Positions 38,798 through 46,964 of a stretch of 52,649 bases of DNA are shown in pieces. The DNA lies in NCBI RefSeq assembly GCF_024733845.1, contig NZ_JANRHG010000017.1:1-52649 (forward strand). The letters run 5' to 3'. How positions within the stretch are numbered: position 1 is the first letter of the stretch; each line of letters starts with the position of its first letter. The notes below the pieces were generated by a model, which was given only the letters and a program-made list of their open reading frames with translations, was not told the DNA's origin and did no database searches. The position numbers and the translations under genes are program-made. The DNA comes from Neomoorella sulfitireducens. Lineage in GTDB: Bacteria > Bacillota > DSM-521 > Neomoorellales > Neomoorellaceae.

Positions 38798-41758
38798 ATG
38801 TCCTTTAAAGAACTCAAGTTTACAGCAACACTTTATGGGTTAGAGAAGCTAATCCGCATTAAAGCAAAGCGCTATCCATCGTACGCAAGGCATCTTGCAA
38901 CGAAGGATATAACGGCGCAGGTTAAGCTAAAGGACAACACGGCAGGAAGGTATTATATATTTAAAAACGGCAACGTCACCTCAAAAAGCGGGATCCATCC
39001 CAACCCGGACGTCTGTATGGCCTTTGAAGACGTAGAAGTGGCTGCCAGGATATTGAAACCCGGCAGGAACCTGCTGGACTTCATCAATGCCGGGAAAAAT
39101 TTTCAGTTGGCGATCCAGGGAGCCGACGACCAGGTAATGTGGTTTTTAGAAACATTAAACCAGCTATTCACCCTGGGGCTGGAATACGGCACGGATATGG
39201 GCAAGGGCGTCAAGCGGTATACCAGCAATACTAACGGGGGGCCGGTTTTCGTCTATGTAAAGGACGGCAAGATCATCCGCATCACCCCCATAGAATTTGA
39301 CGAAAAGGACGCCCGGCCCTGGACGATAACCGCGAGAGGAAAAAACTTCACCCCGCCGCGGAAAACGACGGTATCCCCGTATACCCTGGCATGGAAGTCC
39401 ATGGTATACTCCCCGGACCGGCTGCTGTACCCCCTGAAGCGGGTGGATTTCGACCCGCACGGCAACAGGAACCCGCAGAACCGCGGGATATCCGGGTATG
39501 AAAGGATAAGCTGGGACGAAGCCCTGGACATAGTCGCCAGTGAAATAAAACGGGTAAAACGCGAGTACGGCCCTGGGGCCATTATGAACGGCAGCGGTTC
39601 CCACCACACCTGGGGCAACCTGGGCTACTGGCTTAGTACCAGGCTGCGCTTTTTTAACTCAGTTGGATTTACGCCCATAACCCACAATCCCGACAGCTGG
39701 GAAGGCTGGTACTGGGGGGCGGTGCACCACTGGGGCCACACCATGCGCCTGGGCGGGGCGGAAACTTACGGCACGGTAGAAGACCTGCTGAAGAACTGCG
39801 AGATGGTAGTATTCTGGTCCAGCGACCCGGAAGCCACGAGCGGCGTATATGGAGCCCACGAAGGGACGATACGGCGGCAGTGGCTAAAAGAGCTCGGCAT
39901 CAAGATGGTGCACATCGACCCCTATTATAACCATACAGCGGCCTGGCTGGGAGGCAAATGGCTGGCCCCGAAACCGGGGACAGACAGCGCTTTAGCCCTG
40001 GCCATAGCCTATGTCTGGATAACGGAAAACCTGTACGATCAAGAATATGTAGCCACCCGCACGGAAGGATTTGAAAAATGGAAGGACTATATCCTGGGGA
40101 AAGAAGACGGCATTCCCAAGACGCCGGAATGGCAGGAAGAAGAGACAGGGGTGCCCGCCAGGGACGTGCGGGCGCTGGCGCGGGAATGGGGCAAGAAGAA
40201 GACCTATCTTGTGGCCGGCGGGATAATAGGCTTTGGCGGCGCCTGCCGCACGGCCACCGGAACCCAGTGGGCGCGGGCCATGGTATGCCTGATGGCCATG
40301 CAGGGGCTGGGCAAGCCCGGCGTCAATATGGGCTGCCTGCAGCAGGGTACGCCCGTAAACACCAAATTCTATTTCCCGGGTTACGCCGAAGGAGGGCTTT
40401 CGGGCGACCTGGAAGGCACGGCCATGGCAGTGAGCCTGTACCAGCGAATGCCACAGTTGCCGACCGTAAATACAGTATACCAAAGGGTTCCCCGGCTGAA
40501 AATTCCCGAAGCCATCCTGGAAGGCAGGTGTATTGGGTACCCGACGGACTCCAAGACAATTGAAGGCCAGTTTTTAAAGTATGAGTATCCCGCACCGGGT
40601 TATCCGAAAGTTAAGATGTACTATAAGTACGGCGGTTCCCACTTCGGCACCATGGTAGACACTAACCGTTACGCCAGGGCTTACCGCTCCGAAGAACTAG
40701 AATTCGTCGTCAACCAGTCCATCTGGTTTGAAGGGGAGGCCAGGTTTGCCGACATCATCCTGCCGGCCTGCACCAGCTTCGAACGATGGGATATCGGCGA
40801 ATTCGCCAACTGCGGGGGCTATATCAACCACTCCTACACCCAGTGCAACCACCGGGTGATAGTGTTGCAGCACAAGTGCATCGAACCCTTAGGCGAATCC
40901 AAATCCGATTACCAGATATTTTTAGAACTGGCCAAGCGGCTGGGGCTGGCCATACCCTACTCCGAAGGCATGACGGAACTCGACTGGTGCAAGAGGATGT
41001 TCGACGCCAGCGACCTGCCGCAATACATCACGTGGAAAGAATTTCTCAAGAAAGGGTACTTTGTTGTACCCAACCCACCGGAGGAACTCCGTGACCCCGT
41101 AGCCTACCGGTGGTATGCCGAAGACCGGCCCAAAGACACCCCGGAGATATCGCCGCTGCCGGCAGACTATACCGAGGAGTACGGCAAAGGACTGCAGACC
41201 CAGTCCGGCAAGATCGAATTCGAATGCTCAAGTCTTAAACGCTTCGACCCGGACGACCCGGAACGACCGGTAATCTGCAAATACCTCCCGGCCTGGGAAG
41301 GGCCACACACAACCGAATTATATAAGAAATACCCGTTGCAGCTGATATCTCCCCACCCGCGCTACAGCTTCCACACCATGGGCGACGGCAAAGGCAGCTT
41401 CATAAACGAAATCGAAGACCACCGGGTACAAATAGACGGGCACTACTACTGGGTGATAAGAATAAATCCCGAAGACGCAGGAGCCCGCGGGATAAAAAAC
41501 AACGACCTGGTAAAGGTATACAACGACCGGGGAGAAGTAATCTGCGCGGCCCAGGTAACGGCCCGGGTACGCCCCGGCACCGTGCATGCCTACGAATCAT
41601 CAGCCCTGTACGAACCCCTTGGAGAACCTGGCAACTCGGCAGACCGCGGCGGCTGCGTCAACATTCTCACGCCCAGCCGGATGATCATCAAAAAATCCCA
41701 CGGCATGGCAGCCAACTCCTGCCTGGTGGAAGTAAGCAAGTGGGAAGGAGAGAAATAG
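38798..41758 (+). CDS. Pyrogallol-phloroglucinol transhydroxylase-like molybdenum enzyme, large subunit, with N-terminal SCP2-like domain
   Basis: A 986-residue DMSO-reductase-family protein very close to the Pelobacter acidigallici transhydroxylase large subunit (recalled family sequence). The enzyme converts pyrogallol to phloroglucinol without net redox change. The active-site residues are present: His269 in SHHTWGN, Asp299 and the Mo-ligand Ser300 in NPDSWEGW, and Tyr529 in [10 protein letters not shown]. They correspond to His144, Asp174, Ser175 and Tyr404 at a constant offset of 125. The extra N-terminal 125 residues resemble an SCP2 lipid/ligand-binding domain. No Tat signal is seen, so it is cytoplasmic. 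ATG 38798 is eight bases after AGGAGGT. The small subunit follows after one base. Resorcinol hydroxylase is a related alternative. Confidence 0.88.
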   Translation: MSFKELKFTATLYGLEKLIRIKAKRYPSYARHLATKDITAQVKLKDNTAGRYYIFKNGNVTSKSGIHPNPDVCMAFEDVEVAARILKPGRNLLDFINAGKNFQLAIQGADDQVMWFLETLNQLFTLGLEYGTDMGKGVKRYTSNTNGGPVFVYVKDGKIIRITPIEFDEKDARPWTITARGKNFTPPRKTTVSPYTLAWKSMVYSPDRLLYPLKRVDFDPHGNRNPQNRGISGYERISWDEALDIVASEIKRVKREYGPGAIMNGSGSHHTWGNLGYWLSTRLRFFNSVGFTPITHNPDSWEGWYWGAVHHWGHTMRLGGAETYGTVEDLLKNCEMVVFWSSDPEATSGVYGAHEGTIRRQWLKELGIKMVHIDPYYNHTAAWLGGKWLAPKPGTDSALALAIAYVWITENLYDQEYVATRTEGFEKWKDYILGKEDGIPKTPEWQEEETGVPARDVRALAREWGKKKTYLVAGGIIGFGGACRTATGTQWARAMVCLMAMQGLGKPGVNMGCLQQGTPVNTKFYFPGYAEGGLSGDLEGTAMAVSLYQRMPQLPTVNTVYQRVPRLKIPEAILEGRCIGYPTDSKTIEGQFLKYEYPAPGYPKVKMYYKYGGSHFGTMVDTNRYARAYRSEELEFVVNQSIWFEGEARFADIILPACTSFERWDIGEFANCGGYINHSYTQCNHRVIVLQHKCIEPLGESKSDYQIFLELAKRLGLAIPYSEGMTELDWCKRMFDASDLPQYITWKEFLKKGYFVVPNPPEELRDPVAYRWYAEDRPKDTPEISPLPADYTEEYGKGLQTQSGKIEFECSSLKRFDPDDPERPVICKYLPAWEGPHTTELYKKYPLQLISPHPRYSFHTMGDGKGSFINEIEDHRVQIDGHYYWVIRINPEDAGARGIKNNDLVKVYNDRGEVICAAQVTARVRPGTVHAYESSALYEPLGEPGNSADRGGCVNILTPSRMIIKKSHGMAANSCLVEVSKWEGEK

Positions 41759-41759
41759 C

Positions 41760-42602
41760 ATGACAAAAAGATACTACCTCATATATGACCTGGCAAAATG
41801 CATCGGCTGCCACAACTGCCTGATGGCCTGCAAAGACGAACATGTCGACAACGAATGGCCCGGGTATACCCTGCCCCAGCCGCGGCACGGTCATAAATGG
41901 ATAAACATTCACAGGATAGAAAGAGGCCAGTACCCACACATCGACGTCAAATATATAGCCCGGCTCTGCCGGCACTGCGACGACGCGCCCTGTATCAAAG
42001 CAGCCGGCGGCGCGATATATAAAAGGCCGGACGGCATCGTCATGATAGACCCCGGGAAAGCCAGGGGAAAGAAAGAACTAACCGCAGCATGTCCCTACGG
42101 CATGATCTTGTGGAACGAAGAAAGAGAAGTCCCCCAGAAATGCACCCTCTGTGCCCATTTAATCGACCAGGGGTGGCAAAAGACCCGCTGCGTCCAGGCG
42201 TGTCCAACCGGCGCCTTGAGGCTTGAGAAATTAACTAAAGAAGAAATGGAACACATGATAAACGAAGAAAAACTGGAAGTACTGGACCCCGGGCACGATA
42301 CAAGTCCGGGAGTATATTACAAGAACCTGTACCTCTATAACAAATGCTTTATAAGCGGTAGCGTGGCCGTAGAAATAGAAGGAAAAACCGAATGCGCTGA
42401 TGGTGCGAAGGTAATACTGCGGCAGGGACAAGAAGAAATCGCTGCCACGACAGCGGACTGCTTCGGTGATTTCAAATTCGATGCTTTGCCTAGAAATAGC
42501 GGGTTATATATTATTGAAATACTATTTGATGGCTGTGAAAAGAAAATCATTGAGCTTGAATTGAAAAATAGTCTTAATGTGGGAACAGTTTTCTTAACAT
42601 GA
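41760..42602 (+). CDS. Transhydroxylase-like small iron-sulfur subunit
   Basis: A 280-residue electron-transfer subunit of the molybdenum enzyme encoded just upstream. Ferredoxin-type Cys groups are seen in CIGCHNCLMAC (from residue 14), CRHCDDAPC, CPYG/CTLC and CVQACP, enough for three [4Fe-4S] clusters as in the Pelobacter subunit. The C-terminal 85 residues (from about SGSVAVEIEGK) form a transthyretin-like beta domain, also a hallmark of that subunit, which is 274 residues long. ATG 41760 follows GGAAGGAGAG in the end of the large-subunit gene. The last 250 bases turn AT-rich compared with the GC-rich rest. Confidence 0.9.
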   Translation: MTKRYYLIYDLAKCIGCHNCLMACKDEHVDNEWPGYTLPQPRHGHKWINIHRIERGQYPHIDVKYIARLCRHCDDAPCIKAAGGAIYKRPDGIVMIDPGKARGKKELTAACPYGMILWNEEREVPQKCTLCAHLIDQGWQKTRCVQACPTGALRLEKLTKEEMEHMINEEKLEVLDPGHDTSPGVYYKNLYLYNKCFISGSVAVEIEGKTECADGAKVILRQGQEEIAATTADCFGDFKFDALPRNSGLYIIEILFDGCEKKIIELELKNSLNVGTVFLT

Positions 42603-42743
42603 AAACCAGCCGCAGCAGGAAAGCACAACGTTCATTAATTTCATACCTAAAGTTTGCACCCACTGCCGCAATATAACGAGGTATGAAAGACCCACGAAAT
42701 ATAATGGGCCTATAGGTTAAGAAACAGAAAAATATACGGTTTT

Positions 42744-42786
42744 CTAAGACGCTAAGGTTTTTTCTTGAACTTTTTCAGGGGTACTA
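42744..42786 (+). repeat. Repeat with TTTTTCAGGGGTA core, copy 1
   Basis: GACGCTAAGGTTTTTTC... and CTTTTTCAGGGGTACTAA align with GAAGCTAAAGCTTTTGTC... and GTTTTTCAGGGGTAACTAA at 44083-44125 over about 40 bases. A minus-strand version (AGCTTTTTCAGGGG) lies at about 52589-52602. Probably parts of one decayed mobile element. Confidence 0.5.
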
Positions 42787-42812
42787 AAGCGATATAATAA
42801 TGATAGAAACAT

Positions 42813-42839
42813 GATACAATAATGTATCGGTTGATACTA
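42813..42839. promoter_or_regulatory. Upstream activator site, copy 2
   Basis: GATACA-ATAA-TGTATC (42813-42828) is identical to the site at 26337-26352 and is followed by a further half-site, TTGATACTAA. It ends 117 bp before the -24 box at 42945, almost the same distance as in copy 1. Confidence 0.75.
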
Positions 42840-42944
42840 AGAATAACAGCATGAAGGATATGCTTTATAGTTAACTGATAGAATTAATTATCGTTTTTTG
42901 AAACGACTACTGTTTATAATATGTTTTTATAAGGATGTTTTAAT

Positions 42945-42960
42945 TGGCATGACATTTGCT
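42945..42960 (+). promoter_or_regulatory. Sigma-54 (-24/-12) promoter before the ferredoxin gene
   Basis: TGGCATGACATTTGCT matches TGGCAYG-N4-TTGCW completely. Transcription would start near 42971, leaving a long leader of about 265 bases before ATG 43237 that runs through intron-like sequence. Confidence 0.88.
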
Positions 42961-43109
42961 TTTAAATTTTAGTGTAGATTTTTATCCTATAAAAACAAGA
43001 ATTGGGCAGCCTTCCTCGACCAAAACGCATTTTTATATATTTTTATAAATGACCGGTTAACCCCTCCATATGAAGATAACTGATAATGAAAGTCAGGATA
43101 ATCTCCAGG

Positions 43110-43190
43110 TCTGTTTGGTCGAGTAGAAGTACGCCTTGCGGCATACCCTCCCTCATAGAACCGTGTGCTAGAGCAATTAACACACCAATA
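43110..43190 (-). mobile_element. Group II intron-like 3' fragment
   Basis: Read on the minus strand, CACACGGTTCTATGAGGG, a loop with GCCGCAAGGC, and CTTCTACTCGACC resemble the end of domain V, domain VI and the 3' splice end of bacterial group II introns. The first half of domain V is not seen, so it would be a broken piece. No reverse transcriptase gene is nearby. Confidence 0.4.
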
Positions 43191-43236
43191 AGCCTATTTT
43201 AGAAGCACCTGACATGATGTAGAGGTGAATGAAAGC

Positions 43237-43614
43237 ATGAACAATAAGGCCTATATGGTTCCTAATCCTTTAACCCCCAATCAACCAGTAAGGTTTAACT
43301 ACGAACTCTGCATTGGCTGCAACAACTGCGTAGAAGTATGCCGTACAGATGTAATAGTACCTAATCGAGAAAAACGTAAACCGCCTATAGTATTATATCC
43401 AGATGAATGCTGGTATTGCGGATGTTGTGTTGATGCATGTAAGGTTCCGGGAGCTATAATATTTATACATCCTCTAAACCAGAGGATTGGTTGGAAGCGA
43501 AAGGAAACCGGCGAATATTTTAGAGTAGGAATGAAAAACCCACAATTTATCAATAATAAACAGCCAATAGGAGATTTAAAACAAACTCAGGGAGGAACTA
43601 ATATTAACCTATAA
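43237..43614 (+). CDS. AprB-like two-cluster ferredoxin
   Basis: A 125-residue iron-sulfur protein with two [4Fe-4S] motifs: Cys25, Cys28, Cys31 and Cys35, then Cys58, Cys61, Cys64 and Cys68 (the latter in CWYCGCCVDAC). The PDECWYCGCCV part and the C-terminal extension resemble the beta subunit of adenylylsulfate reductase and its relatives that pair with FAD proteins. Its likely partner is the AprA-like flavoprotein at 50306, although seven kilobases lie between them. ATG 43237 is eight bases after AGAGGTGA. It is the first gene behind the sigma-54 promoter at 42945. A role in sulfate activation is unlikely here, since no sat gene is seen. Confidence 0.82.
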   Translation: MNNKAYMVPNPLTPNQPVRFNYELCIGCNNCVEVCRTDVIVPNREKRKPPIVLYPDECWYCGCCVDACKVPGAIIFIHPLNQRIGWKRKETGEYFRVGMKNPQFINNKQPIGDLKQTQGGTNINL

Positions 43615-43656
43615 TTGGCAAGCAAATTTTAATTAAGTGCCATGACAAGATTTTTG

Positions 43657-43880
43657 GTGCGCCAGGGTGAGCTTTGTGTCTCCAACCGGATAACACGTGG
43701 GCAGTGTTACAGGCATATCCGATCGGTATTATTATGCATAGCTGAGTAGCGATCCGAGGTATAGGAAGCTCTAATCTTGTAAACTTCTATAGACCGGTCG
43801 CGAGGGAGGACCAACAAAAGGTTGTCAGAGGAAAAAGGCGTATGAATGAACCAATATGAGAAATAAATATGGGGGCCAAA
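43657..43880 (+). mobile_element. Group II intron-like 5' fragment
   Basis: The stretch begins GTGCGCCAGGGTGAGC, like the GUGYG 5' end of group II introns. It continues with a TAACAC-GTGGGCA-GTGTTA hairpin and further structured sequence through GGTCGCGAGGGAGGACC. No reverse transcriptase frame follows, and no domain V is seen in this orientation, so it appears to be a 5' remnant. A structure search is needed to be sure. Confidence 0.45.
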
Positions 43881-43933
43881 ATAGTAATAAAAACCAAAGG
43901 AACTGCAGGATCTTTTAGCCTTAACATGGGATC

Positions 43934-44007
43934 ACCCTGAAGGAAAAGGAGGTGGTGTGGCGAATATTATTCATAGGAGTTCCTCCTTCTGGGTTTTCTT
44001 GTTTTCT
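43934..44007 (+). terminator. Terminator-like hairpin
   Basis: ACCCTGAAGGAAAAGGAGG (43934-43952) pairs imperfectly with CCTCCTTCTGGGT (43982-43994), followed by TTTCTTGTTTT. It may end the transcript that begins at 42971. Confidence 0.5.
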
Positions 44008-44082
44008 CCTACTTACTCTTATAAGATTCGATCCAGAGGATGGTAACTCCTTCTGTTTTGTAAAATAATTATCATGTTTCCT

Positions 44083-44125
44083 GAGAAGCTAAAGCTTTTG
44101 TCCTGAGTTTTTCAGGGGTAACTAA
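44083..44125 (+). repeat. Repeat with TTTTTCAGGGGTA core, copy 2
   Basis: Aligns with 42744-42786 over about 40 bases at roughly three matches in four. A minus-strand relative lies near 52589-52602. Confidence 0.5.
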
Positions 44126-44243
44126 CTAAGTCGCCTATTTTCGGTACCTATTTCTCTCTATACCCCATAGGGGATGGGGAGAAAAAATAGGCTCCTCGCT
44201 ACGCTATTTCGTATGGGTAAAACCAAATATCGAAAGAGGTGCC

Positions 44244-44319
44244 AAAAAATAAATGCCCTTGCCCTTTGAAGGGCTTGAGTACCAACGTTTAGGAGTTTTC
44301 GAGAACGTACCTAAAATAA
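44244..44319 (+). repeat. Leader motif repeated upstream of two genes, copy 1
   Basis: GCCCTTGCCCTTTGAAGGGC can form a small hairpin and is followed by GAGTACCAACGTTTAGGAG and TTTTCGAGAACGTA. A near copy precedes the flavoprotein gene at 50221-50290. The motif ends about 110 bp before the TRAP binding-protein gene. It could be a regulatory leader or the end of a decayed element. Confidence 0.55.
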
Positions 44320-44427
44320 GGGAGGGAGGGAGTATATGACATAATTTTTATTAAAAATATCTTGGTAACGGAGGTCACAACAAAATAGAGTTATTTTATA
44401 TTTAAACCTAAAATAGGAGGGGTTTTA

Positions 44428-45492
44428 ATGAGAAAATCCTATTTGGTATGTATAATAAGTATATTGGTGATTAGCCTGATGCTTGGCGGATGTGGTCAAA
44501 AACAGACTGCTGACACTAATTCAAGTGCTCAAAAGCAACAGGTTTACGAACTAAACTTTCAATCTGATTACATGGAAAGTCACCCAACTGTTGTTAATGT
44601 ATTTAAACCCTGGATTGAAGAAGTGAAAAAGCGCAGTAACGGTAGGTTAGTTATAAATTACTATAATCCCAATGCACTATGCCCCACAGAAAAAACGTAT
44701 GATTCTGTAGTAGCGGGTATAATTGATATAGGTGCTGTTCCTATGCCATTTACTCCTGATAAATTCCCGTTGGGTGAACTCCTGGATTTGCCATTTATTG
44801 TTCCCAATTCTGAGGCGGGAAGTTTACTGATATGGAAGCTCTTTGAAACAACACCAGAATGGCGGGACCAATTTAAGGATGTTAAGGTATTATGGCAATG
44901 GGTGAGCGCACCTGTTCAGCTCCATACTGTTGCAAAGCCGGTACGAACTCTAGAAGACATTAAAGGTCTGAGAATTCTTAGCCCAACTCCTAGTGATGTT
45001 GAGACAGCCAAAATACTTGGTGCCTCTCCTATTAAAGTATTACCTCCAGATATGTATATTGCCCTGCAAAGAAAGTCGGCTGATGGAACCTTTATTCCGG
45101 TGGCTCCGGTAAAATCTTTAAAACTTGATGAAGTAACTAAGTATCATACTATGTTGAATATAAGGGTTACTCCTTTCTATGCAGTTATGAATGTAGATAC
45201 ATGGAATAGTCTACCTGATGACTTGAAAAATATTTTAATAGATACAACTGGCACTAAAATGGCTCAGGCATGTGGAGTATCACTTGATGAAGGAGCAGCT
45301 AGAGATGTTGAGCGGATTAAAGAACAAGGAAATACTTTTATAGAATTTAATCCTGAAGAAAAGGAAAAATTGATCAAAGCTGTTGAACCATTATATGAAG
45401 AAAAGCTCAAACAGCTGGAGGCTAAAGGATATTCGAATGCGAGACAGATATTTGAAAATATAAAACAGCTAGCAGAGAAATACTCCAAGTAG
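44428..45492 (+). CDS. TRAP transporter substrate-binding protein, DctP family, lipoprotein
   Basis: A 354-residue extracytoplasmic receptor for organic acids. It starts with a lipoprotein signal ending LGGC (Cys22). The family blocks SDYMESHPTV, GIIDIGAVPMPFTPDKFPLGELLDLPF and the central Arg region RTLEDIKGLRILSPTPSDVE, which supplies the carboxylate-binding contacts in this family, are present. ATG 44428 follows AGGAGGGG. No dctQ or dctM membrane subunit is found in the window, so it is an orphan here. It may work with a transporter elsewhere. A phenolic acid would fit as ligand, by context only. Confidence 0.88.
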   Translation: MRKSYLVCIISILVISLMLGGCGQKQTADTNSSAQKQQVYELNFQSDYMESHPTVVNVFKPWIEEVKKRSNGRLVINYYNPNALCPTEKTYDSVVAGIIDIGAVPMPFTPDKFPLGELLDLPFIVPNSEAGSLLIWKLFETTPEWRDQFKDVKVLWQWVSAPVQLHTVAKPVRTLEDIKGLRILSPTPSDVETAKILGASPIKVLPPDMYIALQRKSADGTFIPVAPVKSLKLDEVTKYHTMLNIRVTPFYAVMNVDTWNSLPDDLKNILIDTTGTKMAQACGVSLDEGAARDVERIKEQGNTFIEFNPEEKEKLIKAVEPLYEEKLKQLEAKGYSNARQIFENIKQLAEKYSK

Positions 45493-45854
45493 ACTCAAAG
45501 AGGCAGCCTTAGGTTATGTTTACTAAGAAGTAAGTTATCATAAACGCGCTCCGGCAAAATCCCTTGCAGGAAGCTATACTTCGGAAGCACTGAGAAATAT
45601 AATGTTCCTGAATCCGTGATAACCCAATAGCAAAATATCTGGATGTGGCCCAAACCTCGCGAAAAAAATATAATAGGCTGGATGTCAAATGAATTCATCT
45701 TCACCTGCGAACTGTAGCTATGAAATTCATCATTGAACAGTCTGATGAAAATACTTTACCCTCCTTGCCGGACTGGTTCTGGTTTGTTAGTGCGAGTTCT
45801 ATCCAGTTGTGATTATCACGGATTCAGGATATTTTTAAAAAAGGAGTGCTTAAA
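45493..45854. other. Gene-free stretch between binding protein and amidohydrolase
   Basis: No gene is visible. It includes CCCTTGCAGG and TCTTCACCTGCGAACTGTAG, which loosely recall pieces of the repeat at 47032-47135. The amidohydrolase ribosome-binding site AAGGAG lies at 45841-45846. I see no convincing promoter or terminator. Confidence 0.5.
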
Positions 45855-46964
45855 GTGCCTCATGAAGGTCGTTTTATAGTTGATACTCATGGACACATAA
45901 CTACACTGTATAGGAAAAAAGGTGGCGGTGAGACAAAAGTTTGGAATGGGTTGCCTTCTGATCCGAGGGATGGTGAAGTGGAATACTTTGATAATTCTCC
46001 TTTGACCCTTTATGATATGGAACGATATGGAATTGATATGCTGATTCTCAAACCGAGTGTTGTAGGTACTACCAATGAAAAACAAGCTGAACTGGTTGAA
46101 AGATATCCAAACAAATTTCGTGCGTATTGTGCTGATCAAATGACAAAAATAAAAGCCGCTCGTGGAGAGAGTAAATGGAGCCTTGAAGCAGCAGCTCAAG
46201 AAGTGGAGGATGCGCTAAAAACTGGTAAGTACGTCGGTATTGGCGAATTTGTTCCCAGAGACTGGAGGAGAGAGAAGATCTATTCATTCGAGGAAAGATT
46301 GGAAGAATACCGTGTTTTCATGGAACTAGCCCGCAAGTATAATGTTGTTGTAGACTTTCACGAATTTGCCTGGAATTATGAGTGGGATGTTTGGAAATTA
46401 TTATTAAGGATTGCCTCGGAGTATCCTGATGTACCTATTGTTGTTTGTCATGGTGGTCATTCAATAGGAGCTTATATTAGAAAAGAGGATTATATTCGAA
46501 GAGCATTGGAAGTCGCAGGGTTCCCACTGCTTAGAGAGTCAAATGTTTTTCTGGAGGTAGGAACCTGGCCGGCAGAATACATGAAGATTGCAATAGACGA
46601 TCCTAATGTTGGACCAACGCGGCTTCTATGGGGGGGAGACTATGGACATGTTCCCCAGTATATCGTTTCCTGCCCTGTTGGACCGGAATCATCTATTTGT
46701 GCAACTGCAATGAAAAAATTTCCTGCCATTCCTAGTTATCAAATAGACTGGTGGGGTTGGCAACTTCATCAAATTCGTAAGCTAAAAGACTGGTATCCTC
46801 AGGATATAATTAATTTAATATTAGGTGGAAATGCTGCTAAACTTTATAAGCTTCCGGTACCATATGAAAGAATGTTTTTAGATGGAAGACCTGACGTTTA
46901 TGGTGTTGATTGGGAAAAATCAATACCATTTATCCCCAAAAACCTAGTCATTAACCCAGACTAA
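45855..46964 (+). CDS. Amidohydrolase-2-family metal enzyme (hydrolase or decarboxylase)
   Basis: A 369-residue TIM-barrel protein of the amidohydrolase-2/ACMSD-like family, which includes non-oxidative decarboxylases of hydroxybenzoates as well as hydrolases. Metal ligands are visible as DTHGH near the N-terminus, His in VVDFHEF, His in VVCHGGHS and Asp in LWGGDYGH. GTG 45855 lies eight bases after AAGGAG; GTG 45846 overlaps that site and is less likely. Beside trihydroxybenzene genes, a decarboxylase acting on a gallate- or resorcylate-like acid is an attractive but unproven role. Confidence 0.82.
   Translation: MPHEGRFIVDTHGHITTLYRKKGGGETKVWNGLPSDPRDGEVEYFDNSPLTLYDMERYGIDMLILKPSVVGTTNEKQAELVERYPNKFRAYCADQMTKIKAARGESKWSLEAAAQEVEDALKTGKYVGIGEFVPRDWRREKIYSFEERLEEYRVFMELARKYNVVVDFHEFAWNYEWDVWKLLLRIASEYPDVPIVVCHGGHSIGAYIRKEDYIRRALEVAGFPLLRESNVFLEVGTWPAEYMKIAIDDPNVGPTRLLWGGDYGHVPQYIVSCPVGPESSICATAMKKFPAIPSYQIDWWGWQLHQIRKLKDWYPQDIINLILGGNAAKLYKLPVPYERMFLDGRPDVYGVDWEKSIPFIPKNLVINPD

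Larger units (their letters stand above)
42603..43236. other. Gene-free regulatory and remnant stretch before the ferredoxin gene
   Basis: No gene is visible in this 634-bp stretch. In order it holds a 10-bp inverted repeat TTTCATACCT/AGGTATGAAA (42639-42688), a repeat sharing TTTTTCAGGGGTA with 44083-44125, the activator palindrome at 42813, the sigma-54 promoter at 42945, and a minus-strand piece resembling the 3' end of a group II intron. Confidence 0.6.
43615..44427. other. Long gene-free stretch before the TRAP binding protein
   Basis: No coding sequence is credible in this 813-bp stretch. It holds a group II intron-like 5' part, a terminator-like hairpin at 43934-44007, a repeat with TTTTTCAGGGGTA, a hairpin built of CCTATTTCTCTC and GGGAGAAAAAATAGG (about 44147-44191), and a leader motif at 44277-44309 that recurs before the flavoprotein gene. 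Confidence 0.6.
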
